The notes under the pieces: model-generated | The model's database searches: none | Seen by the model: only the letters and a program-made list of their open reading frames with translations | What the model was told of the DNA's origin: nothing | From: Streptomyces sp. Ncost-T10-10d | Lineage (GTDB): Bacteria > Actinomycetota > Actinomycetes > Streptomycetales > Streptomycetaceae | Length of the DNA stretch: 64,000 nucleotides | Direction of reading: 5' to 3' | Assembly: GCF_900091955.1 (NCBI RefSeq) | Contig: NZ_FMDF01000207.1 | Location: 124,001-188,000, forward strand | Shown here: positions 42,388-50,382 of the stretch, one piece after another | Layout of the letters: each line of letters opens with the position of its first letter | How positions within the stretch are numbered: position 1 is the first letter of the stretch | Program-made: the position numbers and the translations under genes

Positions 42388-42942
42388 TCAGACGTCGTGG
42401 TGGGCGGGGATGTCGGACGTCCAGCCCAGCGGGTACCCGTCCGAGCCGTCCCCCGGCACGGGCGGTTCGCCGCCCGCCACGGTGAACGCGGTCAGCGCGT
42501 CGACCAGGGCGGTGCGCTGCTCCGGTGCGAGGCGTTCGACGATCGCGGTGATCTCCCGGCGGCGGCCCGCCGTGACGTCCTCGACCAGCCGGCGGCCCTC
42601 GGGGGTCACCCGCAGCACCGTCTCACGGCGGTTGGCGGGGTTCACCTCCCGCTCCGCGAGACCGGCGGCGATCAACCGGTCCAGCATGCGCATCGCGGTC
42701 GACGGGTTCACCCCGAGCCGCTCGGCGAGCGTCACCAGCTTGGCATTCCTGTTCGTGGACAGCACGACAAGGAGCCGGAACTGGGGCAGCGTCACTCTGT
42801 CCTGCACCGCCGTCAGTGACCGTGCGGAGACGGCGACGAGCAGCCTGGAAGCCGTCAGTACCGCGCGCGTCACCTCGTCGACGTCATCGTCCGCGCCCCG
42901 GTCCGGGGCTCGGTCCTCACGTGGTTGTTCGTGCGCGGCCAT
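42388..42942 (-). CDS. MarR-family transcriptional regulator
   Basis: 184 residues from ATG 42942. The winged HTH reads LPQFRLLVVLSTNRNAKLVT, LAERLGVNPSTAMRMLDRL and IAAGLAEREVNPANRRETVL, with the conserved DR-type wing. An earlier ATG at 43038 lies inside the palindrome described next and is unlikely. The gene faces away from the antiporter. The target genes are unknown; autoregulation is likely. Confidence 0.9.
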   Translation of the reverse strand: MAAHEQPREDRAPDRGADDDVDEVTRAVLTASRLLVAVSARSLTAVQDRVTLPQFRLLVVLSTNRNAKLVTLAERLGVNPSTAMRMLDRLIAAGLAEREVNPANRRETVLRVTPEGRRLVEDVTAGRRREITAIVERLAPEQRTALVDALTAFTVAGGEPPVPGDGSDGYPLGWTSDIPAHHDV

Positions 42943-43020
42943 GCCTCTTTGTACCGTGCCCGCCGGTGGTACCCGAATCGGTACGCGCCCCGCGCGCCGG
43001 GCACTGGCACAAACATTTGG

Positions 43021-43041
43021 ACTATGCAACGTTTGCATAGT
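43021..43041 (-). promoter_or_regulatory. Palindromic operator upstream of marR
   Basis: ACTATGCAA - CGT - TTGCATAGT is a perfect dyad with 9-base arms, 79 bases before the MarR start. TTGCATA/TATGCAA is the common MarR-family half-site, so this is probably the autoregulatory operator. Confidence 0.75.
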
Positions 43042-43158
43042 GATATATCAGCCTTCCGGTCCCTCCGAGCCGCACCGCCCGCCATGGAATCCGGCGCCGA
43101 CAGGAGCGCGGACGGCTGCCGGCCCGCCCGCCAGGCGATCCGGTCTCCTTCGTACGGC

Positions 43159-44115
43159 TCATAGCGGGGTCGCCGCGTGCAGAATCCGCACCAGCGTCAC
43201 CGTCGCGTTGAGCGACGAGAGCGCCGAGACCGCGGTGCCCGCGGTCGCGACAAGAGCCGCCAGGGCGGCATGGGCGGACGACGGGGGCCACAGCCGGGCC
43301 TGCGGAACCGGGGCGAGCAGCGCCGCCACCCGGCGCGGTACGGGGCCCGCCGCCGCAGCGGAGCTCGCGAAGGCGGCGAAGCCGACCGAGGCGTCCGGGG
43401 CCCGGTGCGAGAAGAGCGCCGCCTTGCCGACCGCGACCGCCACCACACGCCGGTCGCCGACCGCACGTGCGGCCTCCTCGTCCGCCCATCGTTCGGTGCT
43501 GAACGCAACCGCCGTGCGCAACGGCAGCAGGAACGGGTGGGCACGCGACGCGAGTTGGGCGGCCAGCAGATAACGGTGGTGCCGTGCGGCCAGATGGGCC
43601 CGCTCATGGGCGATCAGGGCCACGCGCTCACGGGCGTCCAGACACCGGGTCATCGCGGTCGAGACGACGACCCGGCCCGGATTGCCGGGCAGTGCATAGG
43701 CATACGGCTCCGGGTCCGGGAGCACGGCGACATCGCCCGAGATGACGGAAGGGGCGGCGGACAGGGCGCGGCCGGCACGGATGCGCAGCCGCACATGGCG
43801 GTACACCGTCCACCCACACGCCCCGATCACCGCGGCCAGCACGCCGATCGCGGCGATGCCCGCGTTCACCTCGTACGGCACCGCGTCCCGCACCTGGGGG
43901 TCCGACCAGCTGTCCGGCAGTGGATTGCCCGGGAGCTGGGCCGTACCGACCACCACCAGCAGGCCCAGGCACAGCGTGCTGCACAGGGCGAGCAGCGTCC
44001 CGACGACGGCGAGCAGCCGGGTCGCGCTGCGGGGGTGCAGATGCTGTTCGGCGAGGCGTGCGATCGGCAGGGCGATCAGCGGCAGCACGAGCGGCAGGCA
44101 GACGAAGACACCCAT
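43159..44115 (-). CDS. M56-family (BlaR1-like) membrane metallopeptidase
   Basis: 318 residues from ATG 44115. Four TM helices surround a zinc-peptidase core: VALIAHERAHLAARHH (HExxH), ERWADEEAARAVGD (the third ligand region) and an upstream strand GRVVVSTAMTRCL. The first TM segment is VFVCLPLVLPLIALP. It has no beta-lactam sensor domain, unlike BlaR1. It is expected to cleave the BlaI-type repressor encoded seven bases upstream, on a cue that is not known. Confidence 0.92.
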   Translation of the reverse strand: MGVFVCLPLVLPLIALPIARLAEQHLHPRSATRLLAVVGTLLALCSTLCLGLLVVVGTAQLPGNPLPDSWSDPQVRDAVPYEVNAGIAAIGVLAAVIGACGWTVYRHVRLRIRAGRALSAAPSVISGDVAVLPDPEPYAYALPGNPGRVVVSTAMTRCLDARERVALIAHERAHLAARHHRYLLAAQLASRAHPFLLPLRTAVAFSTERWADEEAARAVGDRRVVAVAVGKAALFSHRAPDASVGFAAFASSAAAAGPVPRRVAALLAPVPQARLWPPSSAHAALAALVATAGTAVSALSSLNATVTLVRILHAATPL

Positions 44116-44122
44116 CGGACCG

Positions 44123-44611
44123 CTATCGGCCTTCCGTGTCAGGGTGGTCGTCCGGGGCAGCCGCGCGGGCCAGGAGCGCGCGCAGCCGTTCCTCGTCACC
44201 GGGGGACAGGGCCGAGATGAAGCGGGCGAGCACGGCGTCCCGGTCCCGTTCGCCGTCCAGTACGCGGCGCATCCGAAGGGCCGCGAGACCGGCCTCGTCG
44301 GAGGCGGACGTCCAGGTGTAGGAGCGGCCCTCGCGGGACCTGGTCACGGCGTTCTTCGCGTAGAGGCGGGAGAGGATCGTGATGACGGTGGTGTACGCCA
44401 GGTCGCCGTCGAGGTGTTCCTGCACCCAGCCGGCCGTCGCCGGGCCGTTCGCCGAGTGCAGTACGGCGAGAACCTGGGCCTCCAGTTCGCCCTGCCCGCG
44501 CCTGCGGAGCCGCCGGCTGTCGGGGCGTGCGGGACCGGGGTTCACGGCGTCGGGCACTTCCTCGTGGGGCGGCTCGTTGTCCGGGTGGTGGCCGGGCCTG
44601 GCCGAGTCCAT
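44123..44611 (-). CDS. BlaI/MecI/CopY-family repressor
   Basis: 162 residues. The winged HTH reads LRRRGQGELEAQVLAVLHSA, VQEHLDGDLAYTTVITILSR and LYAKNAVTRSREGRSYTW, the classical Penicillinase_R pattern. It has an acidic 30-residue N-terminal extension and a short dimerisation tail. It is followed by the M56 peptidase. The upstream region shared with the divergent terB gene has a TACA/TGTA dyad, the recognised core of BlaI/MecI operators. Confidence 0.93.
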   Translation of the reverse strand: MDSARPGHHPDNEPPHEEVPDAVNPGPARPDSRRLRRRGQGELEAQVLAVLHSANGPATAGWVQEHLDGDLAYTTVITILSRLYAKNAVTRSREGRSYTWTSASDEAGLAALRMRRVLDGERDRDAVLARFISALSPGDEERLRALLARAAAPDDHPDTEGR

Positions 44612-44709
44612 CTGGGGTCCGCCCTTCTGCGATACCGCGTCAGCCGCGGCGTCGCAGCATCCTACTTACCGATGTTTCCGGGACACAGCGGGCGCCCGTC
44701 CTGCTAACT

Positions 44710-44725
44710 TCTACACGTCTGTAGA
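44710..44725. promoter_or_regulatory. Candidate BlaI operator between blaI and terB
   Basis: TCTACA-CGTC-TGTAGA is a perfect dyad with 6-base arms containing TACA/TGTA. It lies in the divergent intergenic region, 50 bases before the terB start and 99 before the repressor start. It is positioned to repress both. Confidence 0.65.
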
Positions 44726-44774
44726 GTTGGAATTCATTCCGGCAACACAACGCAACGCAACGTATGGAGACGTC

Positions 44775-45230
44775 ATGGCACTGTGGGATCGGATCAAGGA
44801 ATCCGCTTCGTCGATGCAGTCGCAGCTGGAAGCGAAGAAGAACGACCTGAAGAGCGGCGCGTTCCGTGACGCGAGCATGGCCATGTGTGCCCTGGTCGCG
44901 GCGGCCGACGGTTCCATCGATCCATCGGAACGCCAGCGTGTCGCCTCGCTGATCGCCTCCAACGAAGTTCTGCAGAACTTCCCGGCGGACGATCTGCAGC
45001 GCCGCTTCAACGACTACGTGAACAAGCTCACCGCCGACTTCGCCTTCGGCAAGGTCAGCGTGCTCCAGGAGATCGGCAAGGCGAAGAAGAAGCCTGCCGA
45101 GGCTCGTGCCGTCATCCAGATCGGCATCGTCATCGGCGGCGCCGACGGCGACTTCGACAAGTCGGAGCAGGCCGTCGTCCGGGAGGCGTGCTTCGCGCTC
45201 GACCTCCCGCCGCACGAGTTCGACCTCTGA
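44775..45230 (+). CDS. terB: TerB-family tellurite-resistance/stress protein
   Basis: 151 residues. It begins MALWDRIKESASSMQSQLEA and carries TerB features: MAMCALVAAADGSIDPSERQ and VIQIGIVIGGADGDFDKSEQ, the two acidic metal-binding helices (A-D-G-x-x-D/E). TerB proteins belong to calcium-binding stress responses to tellurite, phage and other insults. Here it stands alone without other ter genes and appears to be controlled by the BlaI-type repressor through the shared operator, an unusual connection. A hairpin follows at 45375-45428. Confidence 0.92.
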   Translation: MALWDRIKESASSMQSQLEAKKNDLKSGAFRDASMAMCALVAAADGSIDPSERQRVASLIASNEVLQNFPADDLQRRFNDYVNKLTADFAFGKVSVLQEIGKAKKKPAEARAVIQIGIVIGGADGDFDKSEQAVVREACFALDLPPHEFDL

Positions 45231-45374
45231 GCCTCCCCCTGCCCGACGGACCGGATCCGCCCGGTCCCGTCCCCAAGGCGCCGGATCAACCGCGGGCCGA
45301 CCGACCACCGGCCCGTGCCCGGCGGGCCGGGGGCGTGCTACTCCCCCGATGCACACCTCCGGCCACTCCCTTCC

Positions 45375-45428
45375 GAGACCCCGCTCCCCGCAGCACGCAT
45401 CAGCATCGCGTCACGGGTGCGGGGTCTC
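45375..45428 (+). terminator. Long-loop hairpin after terB
   Basis: GAGACCCCGC pairs with GCGGGGTCTC across a 34-base loop. It lies 145 bases after the stop. The remaining 298-base interval to the next gene is without recognised genes. Confidence 0.45.
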
Positions 45429-45528
45429 GCGTCACGTGCGCGTCAGGGCCGTGCCGTCGCCCCTCACGTACGGGCATAACGTGAGGGGTGCAGCACGCAT
45501 GCACCCGGGCCCGTCGAGGAGGCACACC

Positions 45529-45918
45529 ATGTCCGACCGCAACGGAACGGACGACCCCGAACCTCTTGAACCCGGCCCGGCCGGAACGCTCTTCGTCCCC
45601 GTCCGGCCGGGACCGGCCGCTTGCCCCACCGGATGGACGACACGGTTCTTCTGTACGCCGCTGGGCGACCGCACAGCCGTCGGTTTCACCTCCGCACACC
45701 GGCTCGCCGCCACCCTGGGCGACGGTCAGCCCTGGATCAGGCTCTCCGAACCGGCCCTGCGCGCGCTCGGCCTGCCGCTCGGTGTCACCGCCCTCACCGT
45801 CGATCCCCAACTGACCGCGCAGGCCCCCGGACGGGCCGTCACCCCCGCGGCCGGGGTCCGCCGGCTCAGCCCGTATCCGAGGTCCGGGCCCACCGCCGCC
45901 ACCCGCTGCGGGCGTTGA
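45529..45918 (+). CDS. SAV_915-family (SseB-like) protein
   Basis: 129 residues, ATG after a strong GAGGAGG. The pattern AGTLFVPVRPGPAACPTGWTT, FFCTPLGDRTAVGFTS and RLAATLGDGQPWIRLSE is that of the Streptomyces SAV_915 group, related to SseB N-terminal domains. Function unknown. The gene is short and monocistronic. Confidence 0.8.
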   Translation: MSDRNGTDDPEPLEPGPAGTLFVPVRPGPAACPTGWTTRFFCTPLGDRTAVGFTSAHRLAATLGDGQPWIRLSEPALRALGLPLGVTALTVDPQLTAQAPGRAVTPAAGVRRLSPYPRSGPTAATRCGR

Positions 45919-45993
45919 CGAAGAGGCGGGAAGGCCACGGGTCCCGCGGACGAGGCCACGGACCCCGCAGGGGGGACGTCGGTGCGGGCCGGA

Positions 45994-47064
45994 TCACACC
46001 TCCTTGGCCGGCCAGTCCAGCAGCCGGGCGCCGATGACCGCTGTCTGCAGGGTGTAGCGGTGCACCGGGTCCGACGGATCGGAACCGGTCAACTGATGGA
46101 TGCGCTCCAGCCGGTACGTGAGCGCCCGCACACTCAGCGACAGCCGGCGGGCCGTCTCGGCGGACACACAGCCCGCGTCGAAGTAGACGGTGAGCGTCTT
46201 CAGGAGGGGTTCGGCACCGCCGCGCGCCTGCTGAAGGGGACCCAGCTGACTGCGCACCAGATCGGCCATCGCCTGCCGGTCCCGGGTCAGCACCGGGTAG
46301 ACCAGCAGGTCGGCGGCGTACAGCACCGGATCGTCCAGATCCATCCGTTCCGCGAGATCGAGTGCGTCGAGCGCCTCGTCGTAGGACTGGACGACGCCCC
46401 CGGGGCCCCGGTGCGGACGGCCGATCGCAACCCGGCCGCCGTCCGTCGCCGCGTGCGACTGCTTGGCGAAATACCGCAGGACATCGGGCTGGCTGCCGGG
46501 GGCGATACAGACCAGCCGCCCGTCCTTCGTCGTGATCAGGATCTTCCGGCCGCTGAAGCGCGTGAGCAGCGCCGCCTCGACCGCGCGCGGCACGGAGTCG
46601 GTCTCCGTGTACGCCTCCGGGCCCGTCGCCACCGCGACCGCGTGGGCGCGCGAGAGGCGCAGCCCGAACCGGGTGGCCCGCTCGGCGAGCCGGCCCAGAT
46701 CGCTGCGCCCGTACAGCAGATCGTCGATGAACTCGCGGCGTGCCGCCTCCTCGCGCCGGACGGTGAGCCGCTGGGCCCGCTCGAAACCCTCGGCGAAGGC
46801 ATCGACGGCCTGCTCGACCGCGGCCAGCACGGAGTCGGTGGACGCGTCATCGGCGAAGGCGGCCTGCGGCCAGGCGGTGCGGGTCGCCGCGAGATGGAGG
46901 CCGACCAGGGCGCGCAACTGGAATCCGGCCTCGGCCGCCTCCCGGCCCAGGAGCCGGCGGGTGTCCAGCTCGTCCCGGGTCAACCGGCGCCCGGTGGCGG
47001 CGACATCGGCCAGAATGCGGGCATAGTTCCCCAGATACTCGTCGGGAATCTCCGGCTCCGGCAC
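45994..47064 (-). CDS. PucR/CdaR-type transcriptional regulator
   Basis: 356 residues. GTG 47064 is seven bases after GAGGAG; a GTG at 47070 is too close to it. A helical N-terminal domain (GNYARILADVAATGRRL) is followed by a GGDEF-like central domain (AHAVAVATGPEAYTE, GRPHRGPGGVVQSYDEALDA). A C-terminal PucR HTH follows: LLKTLTVYFDAGCVSAETAR and RALTYRLERIHQLTG. The gene is divergent from the flotillin operon with a 260-base interval and is a candidate regulator of it. Confidence 0.9.
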   Translation of the reverse strand: MPEPEIPDEYLGNYARILADVAATGRRLTRDELDTRRLLGREAAEAGFQLRALVGLHLAATRTAWPQAAFADDASTDSVLAAVEQAVDAFAEGFERAQRLTVRREEAARREFIDDLLYGRSDLGRLAERATRFGLRLSRAHAVAVATGPEAYTETDSVPRAVEAALLTRFSGRKILITTKDGRLVCIAPGSQPDVLRYFAKQSHAATDGGRVAIGRPHRGPGGVVQSYDEALDALDLAERMDLDDPVLYAADLLVYPVLTRDRQAMADLVRSQLGPLQQARGGAEPLLKTLTVYFDAGCVSAETARRLSLSVRALTYRLERIHQLTGSDPSDPVHRYTLQTAVIGARLLDWPAKEV

Positions 47065-47324
47065 GCGCACTCCTCAAGTCCTTACGTGACGTTGACACTC
47101 AGCCAACGCATACCGGCCGGTGCTGGTGCCCGGCATCAAGGACGTACAAAGATTGCCGGACTCCGGCAGTGCGTCACACGGCCCCGAGTGACACGATCGA
47201 TCAGCACCAACCGGGGGAACACGGGGGATACGGGGGAAGACCCGGCTGCTGCGGCACCGCTCTCCGCGGTACCGCAGCACCGGGATCACCACCGGACCGC
47301 CCGCAAGGAACAGGGGGCGGACCG

Positions 47325-48008
47325 ATGCAGGAGTTCCTGAGTGCTGCGACCGCCTTTCCCGCCGTGCTGTTCGGCGCCGCGCTGGGCGTCGTCGTCTTCT
47401 TCTGGCTCCTCGTGCTGGCCGGTGCGGCCGACCACCATTCCTTCGACGGGGACCTCGACACCGGCATGGCCGGGATCGGCGGGGTGCCGGTCACCGTCTC
47501 GGTGTCCGTGATGGTCGTCGTCGGCTGGTTCACGAGCCTGACCGGCACGGTCCTGCTGCACCGCAGCGGTGCCACCGGCATCACCCGCGCGTGGCTCGCC
47601 TGTGCGGTGTTCTCCGGGTCGCTGCTGATCGCCTGGTCCGTGATGCGGGTGCTGGTACGCCTGGTGCGCCGGCGATTCCCGGACGAGCCTCCTCCGTCGC
47701 GGCAGGACTTCCTCGGCCGGGTCTGCACGATCCGTACCGGTTCCGTCAGCGCCGACTTCGGTCAGGCCGAGGTCGCGGCGGCCGACGGTTCCACCGCGAT
47801 CGTCCAGGTCAGGCTGCTCGGCCCGGCGGACGACGCGGTTCTCACCTCGGGCAGTGCGGGGCTTCTGTACGCGTACGACGACGAGGGCGAGTTCTTCTGG
47901 GTCTCGCCGTACGACAAGGCGCTGGACCCGGGACCACCGAAGCCGCGCACGAACCCGCGCCCGGGTAACGGCCCGGATGCGCGCCGGACACCGCGTCGCT
48001 CCGGCTGA
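47325..48008 (+). CDS. YqiJ/NfeD-like OB-fold membrane protein
   Basis: 227 residues. TM helices lie at 8-32, about 60-85 and 90-110 (AVLFGAALGVVVFFWLLVLA, VSVSVMVVVGWFTSLTGTVL, RAWLACAVFSGSLLIAWSVM). After RRRFPDEPPPSRQDFLGRVC comes an OB-fold (TIRTGSVSADFGQAEVAAAD) and a Pro/Arg-rich tail. It has the shape of YqiJ, the partner of the YqiK flotillin. It begins a four-gene operon with flotillin, a giant ATPase and a channel-like protein. Confidence 0.85.
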   Translation: MQEFLSAATAFPAVLFGAALGVVVFFWLLVLAGAADHHSFDGDLDTGMAGIGGVPVTVSVSVMVVVGWFTSLTGTVLLHRSGATGITRAWLACAVFSGSLLIAWSVMRVLVRLVRRRFPDEPPPSRQDFLGRVCTIRTGSVSADFGQAEVAAADGSTAIVQVRLLGPADDAVLTSGSAGLLYAYDDEGEFFWVSPYDKALDPGPPKPRTNPRPGNGPDARRTPRRSG

Positions 48009-48114
48009 CCGTCCCGCCCGTCGCAGTCGTATCGCCGAATCCGTCCGGCCGCCCGCCCGTCCGGGCGCAATCCTCAGACCTCTCCACCTTCCTCACCAGC
48101 CGCCAAGGACTGTC

Positions 48115-50229
48115 ATGGATGCCATCACCCTGGGCTTCGGTGTGCTCGTAGCCGTTGTCCTGCTCATCGCCGTCGCCCTGCTTCTCGTCATCAGCCGGCT
48201 CTTCCGCAAGGTGGAACAGGGCAAGGCTCTGATCATCTCCAAGACCAAGAAGGTCGATGTCACCTTCACCGGGGCCGTCGTCCTGCCGGTGCTGCACAAG
48301 GCCGAGTACATGGACATCTCGGTGAAGACCATCGAGATCCGGCGCACCGGGCGCGAGGGCCTGATCTGCCAGGACAACATCCGCGCCGACATCCACATCA
48401 ACTTCTTCGTACGTGTCAACAAGACCGTCGAGGACGTCATCAAGGTCGCCCAGTCCATCGGTACGGAGCGGGCCAGCGACAAGGTCGCGATCCAGGAGTT
48501 CTTCGCCGCGAAGTTCGCCGAGGCGCTCAAGACCGTGGGCAAGCAGCTGGACTTCGTCGATCTGTACACCAAGCGCGAGGAGTTCCGGGACCGGATCATC
48601 CGGGTCATCGGTACGGACCTCAACGGCTACCACCTCGACGACGCCGCGATCGACTTCCTTGAGCAGACGCCCATGACGCAGCTCGACGGCGCCAACATCC
48701 TCGACGCACAGGGCATCAGGAAGATCACCGAGCTGACCGCGATCGAGCACGTACGCACCAACGAGTACCAGCGCACCGAGCAGAAGGAGATCACCCGGCA
48801 GAACGTCGACGCCCGCGAGACCATTCTGGAGCTGGAGCGCCGGCAGGCCGAGGCCGAGATCAAGCAGCGCCGCGAGGTCGAGACGCTGCGGGCCCGTGAG
48901 GAGTCCGCGACCGCCCGGGTCCAGGAGGAGGAACGGCTCGGCGCGCAGACCGCGTTCATCCGTACCGAGGAGCAGCTCGGCATCCAGCGCGAGAACCAGG
49001 CCCGGGAGATCGCCGTCGCGCAGAAGAACCGTGAGCGCGTCATCGCCGTGGAGAACGAGCGCATCGAGAAGGACCGGCTGATCGAGGTCATCGGGCGCGA
49101 GCGGCAGACCGAACTCGACCGGATCGCCGCGACGAAGGAGGTCGAGGCCGAGCGCCGCGAGGTCGCCGATGTGATCCGCGAGCGGATCGCCGTGGACCGT
49201 ACGGTCGCCGAGCAGGAGGAGTCCATCAAGACGCTGCGGGCCGTCGAGGAGTCGGAGCGCACCCGGAGGTCGGTCGTCATCGCCGCCGAGGCGGAGGCCC
49301 AGGAGAAGCTGGTCAAGGACATCAAGGCCGCGGAGGCCGCGGAGGCCGCGGCCACCCACCTGGCCGCCGAGCAGCTGACGCTCGCCGAGGCCCGGCTGAA
49401 GACCGCGGACCTGGACGCCCAGGCGAAGCTGCGGCTTGCCGAGGGCATCCAGGCGGAGTCCGCGGCGCCCGGACTCGCCGAAATCCAGGTACGCGAAGCG
49501 GAGGCCGACGTCATCGAGAAGGCCGGTCTCGCCGAGGCCGAGGCCACGTCCGCCCGTCTCAAGGCCGAGGCGGAGGGGTCCAGGCTCAAGGCGCTCGCGG
49601 CAGCGGAGGGTACGCAGGCCCAGGCGACGGCCGACGCGGCGATGATCGGCGAGAAGCTGAAGGCCGAGGCGGCGGGGCTCACCGAGAAGGCGGCCGCGAT
49701 GGCGGCGCTGGACGACGCGTCGCGCGGGCACGAGGAGTACCGGCTGCGGCTCGCCGCGGAGAAGGAGATCCGGCTGGCCGGTCTCGATGTGCAGCGGCAG
49801 GTCGCCGAGGCGCAGGCGACGGTACTGGCGACGGGTCTGGAGAACGCCGACATCGACATCGTCGGCGGGGAGTCGGTCTTCTTCGACCGGCTCGTCTCCT
49901 CCATCTCGATGGGCAAGAGCTTCGACGGGTTCGTCGAGAACTCGGACACGGCGAAGGCGCTTGCGGGGCCGTGGCTGAACGGCACGTCGTCGTTCACGGA
50001 CGATCTGACGCGGGTGCTGGGGTCGGTGTCGACGGGAGACATGCAGAACCTGACGGTCTCGGCGCTGCTGATGCGGATGATGCGGGCGCCGGGGGCGGGG
50101 GTCGCACCGGGACAGGTGCAGCAGCTGCTGGCCGCAGCAAAGGAGTTGGGGCTGGCGGATGTGCCGGTGTCCGCGGTGGCGGGGGCGTCCGACGTACCCG
50201 CTTCGCGGAACGGGTCGCCGGTCGCATAG
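48115..50229 (+). CDS. Large flotillin (YqiK-like)
   Basis: 704 residues. One TM helix (VLVAVVLLIAVALLLVIS) is followed by an SPFH domain (VEQGKALIISKTKKVDVTFT, DNIRADIHINFFVRV, DFLEQTPMTQLDGANILDAQ). A coiled coil of some 400 residues follows (EAEIKQRREVETLRAREESA, EAERREVADVIRERIAVDRT), and a C-terminal helical cap ends with QQLLAAAKELGLADVP. YqiK and YqiJ work together on membrane organisation and cell shape in enterobacteria. The separation from the ATPase gene is 153 bases and contains a repeat. Confidence 0.95.
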   Translation: MDAITLGFGVLVAVVLLIAVALLLVISRLFRKVEQGKALIISKTKKVDVTFTGAVVLPVLHKAEYMDISVKTIEIRRTGREGLICQDNIRADIHINFFVRVNKTVEDVIKVAQSIGTERASDKVAIQEFFAAKFAEALKTVGKQLDFVDLYTKREEFRDRIIRVIGTDLNGYHLDDAAIDFLEQTPMTQLDGANILDAQGIRKITELTAIEHVRTNEYQRTEQKEITRQNVDARETILELERRQAEAEIKQRREVETLRAREESATARVQEEERLGAQTAFIRTEEQLGIQRENQAREIAVAQKNRERVIAVENERIEKDRLIEVIGRERQTELDRIAATKEVEAERREVADVIRERIAVDRTVAEQEESIKTLRAVEESERTRRSVVIAAEAEAQEKLVKDIKAAEAAEAAATHLAAEQLTLAEARLKTADLDAQAKLRLAEGIQAESAAPGLAEIQVREAEADVIEKAGLAEAEATSARLKAEAEGSRLKALAAAEGTQAQATADAAMIGEKLKAEAAGLTEKAAAMAALDDASRGHEEYRLRLAAEKEIRLAGLDVQRQVAEAQATVLATGLENADIDIVGGESVFFDRLVSSISMGKSFDGFVENSDTAKALAGPWLNGTSSFTDDLTRVLGSVSTGDMQNLTVSALLMRMMRAPGAGVAPGQVQQLLAAAKELGLADVPVSAVAGASDVPASRNGSPVA

Positions 50230-50282
50230 AGCGGACCTCGATCGCCGGACGGGCAGGAAGGATCGAGCCCGTCGAGGGGGTC

Positions 50283-50308
50283 CCCCCATGCCCTTAAGGC
50301 TATGGGGG
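50283..50308 (+). repeat. Streptomyces intergenic palindromic repeat
   Basis: CCCCCATGCC-CTTAA-GGC-T-ATGGGGG forms a 10-base stem with one bulge, flanked by GTCGAGG on each side. Very similar G/C-run elements occur between genes in many Streptomyces. It may also work as a partial terminator or mRNA stabiliser within the flotillin/ATPase operon. Confidence 0.6.
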
Positions 50309-50382
50309 AGGTCGAGGACACGGCCCGGCAGCGGGACACAGCCGCACCACACACCTCGTAGCTCGTAGGGAGAGCCGTACGA

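Noticed and set aside
42943..43038. Longer MarR protein starting at 43038
   Set aside because: The start codon lies inside the palindromic operator and the added residues are unlike MarR N-termini.
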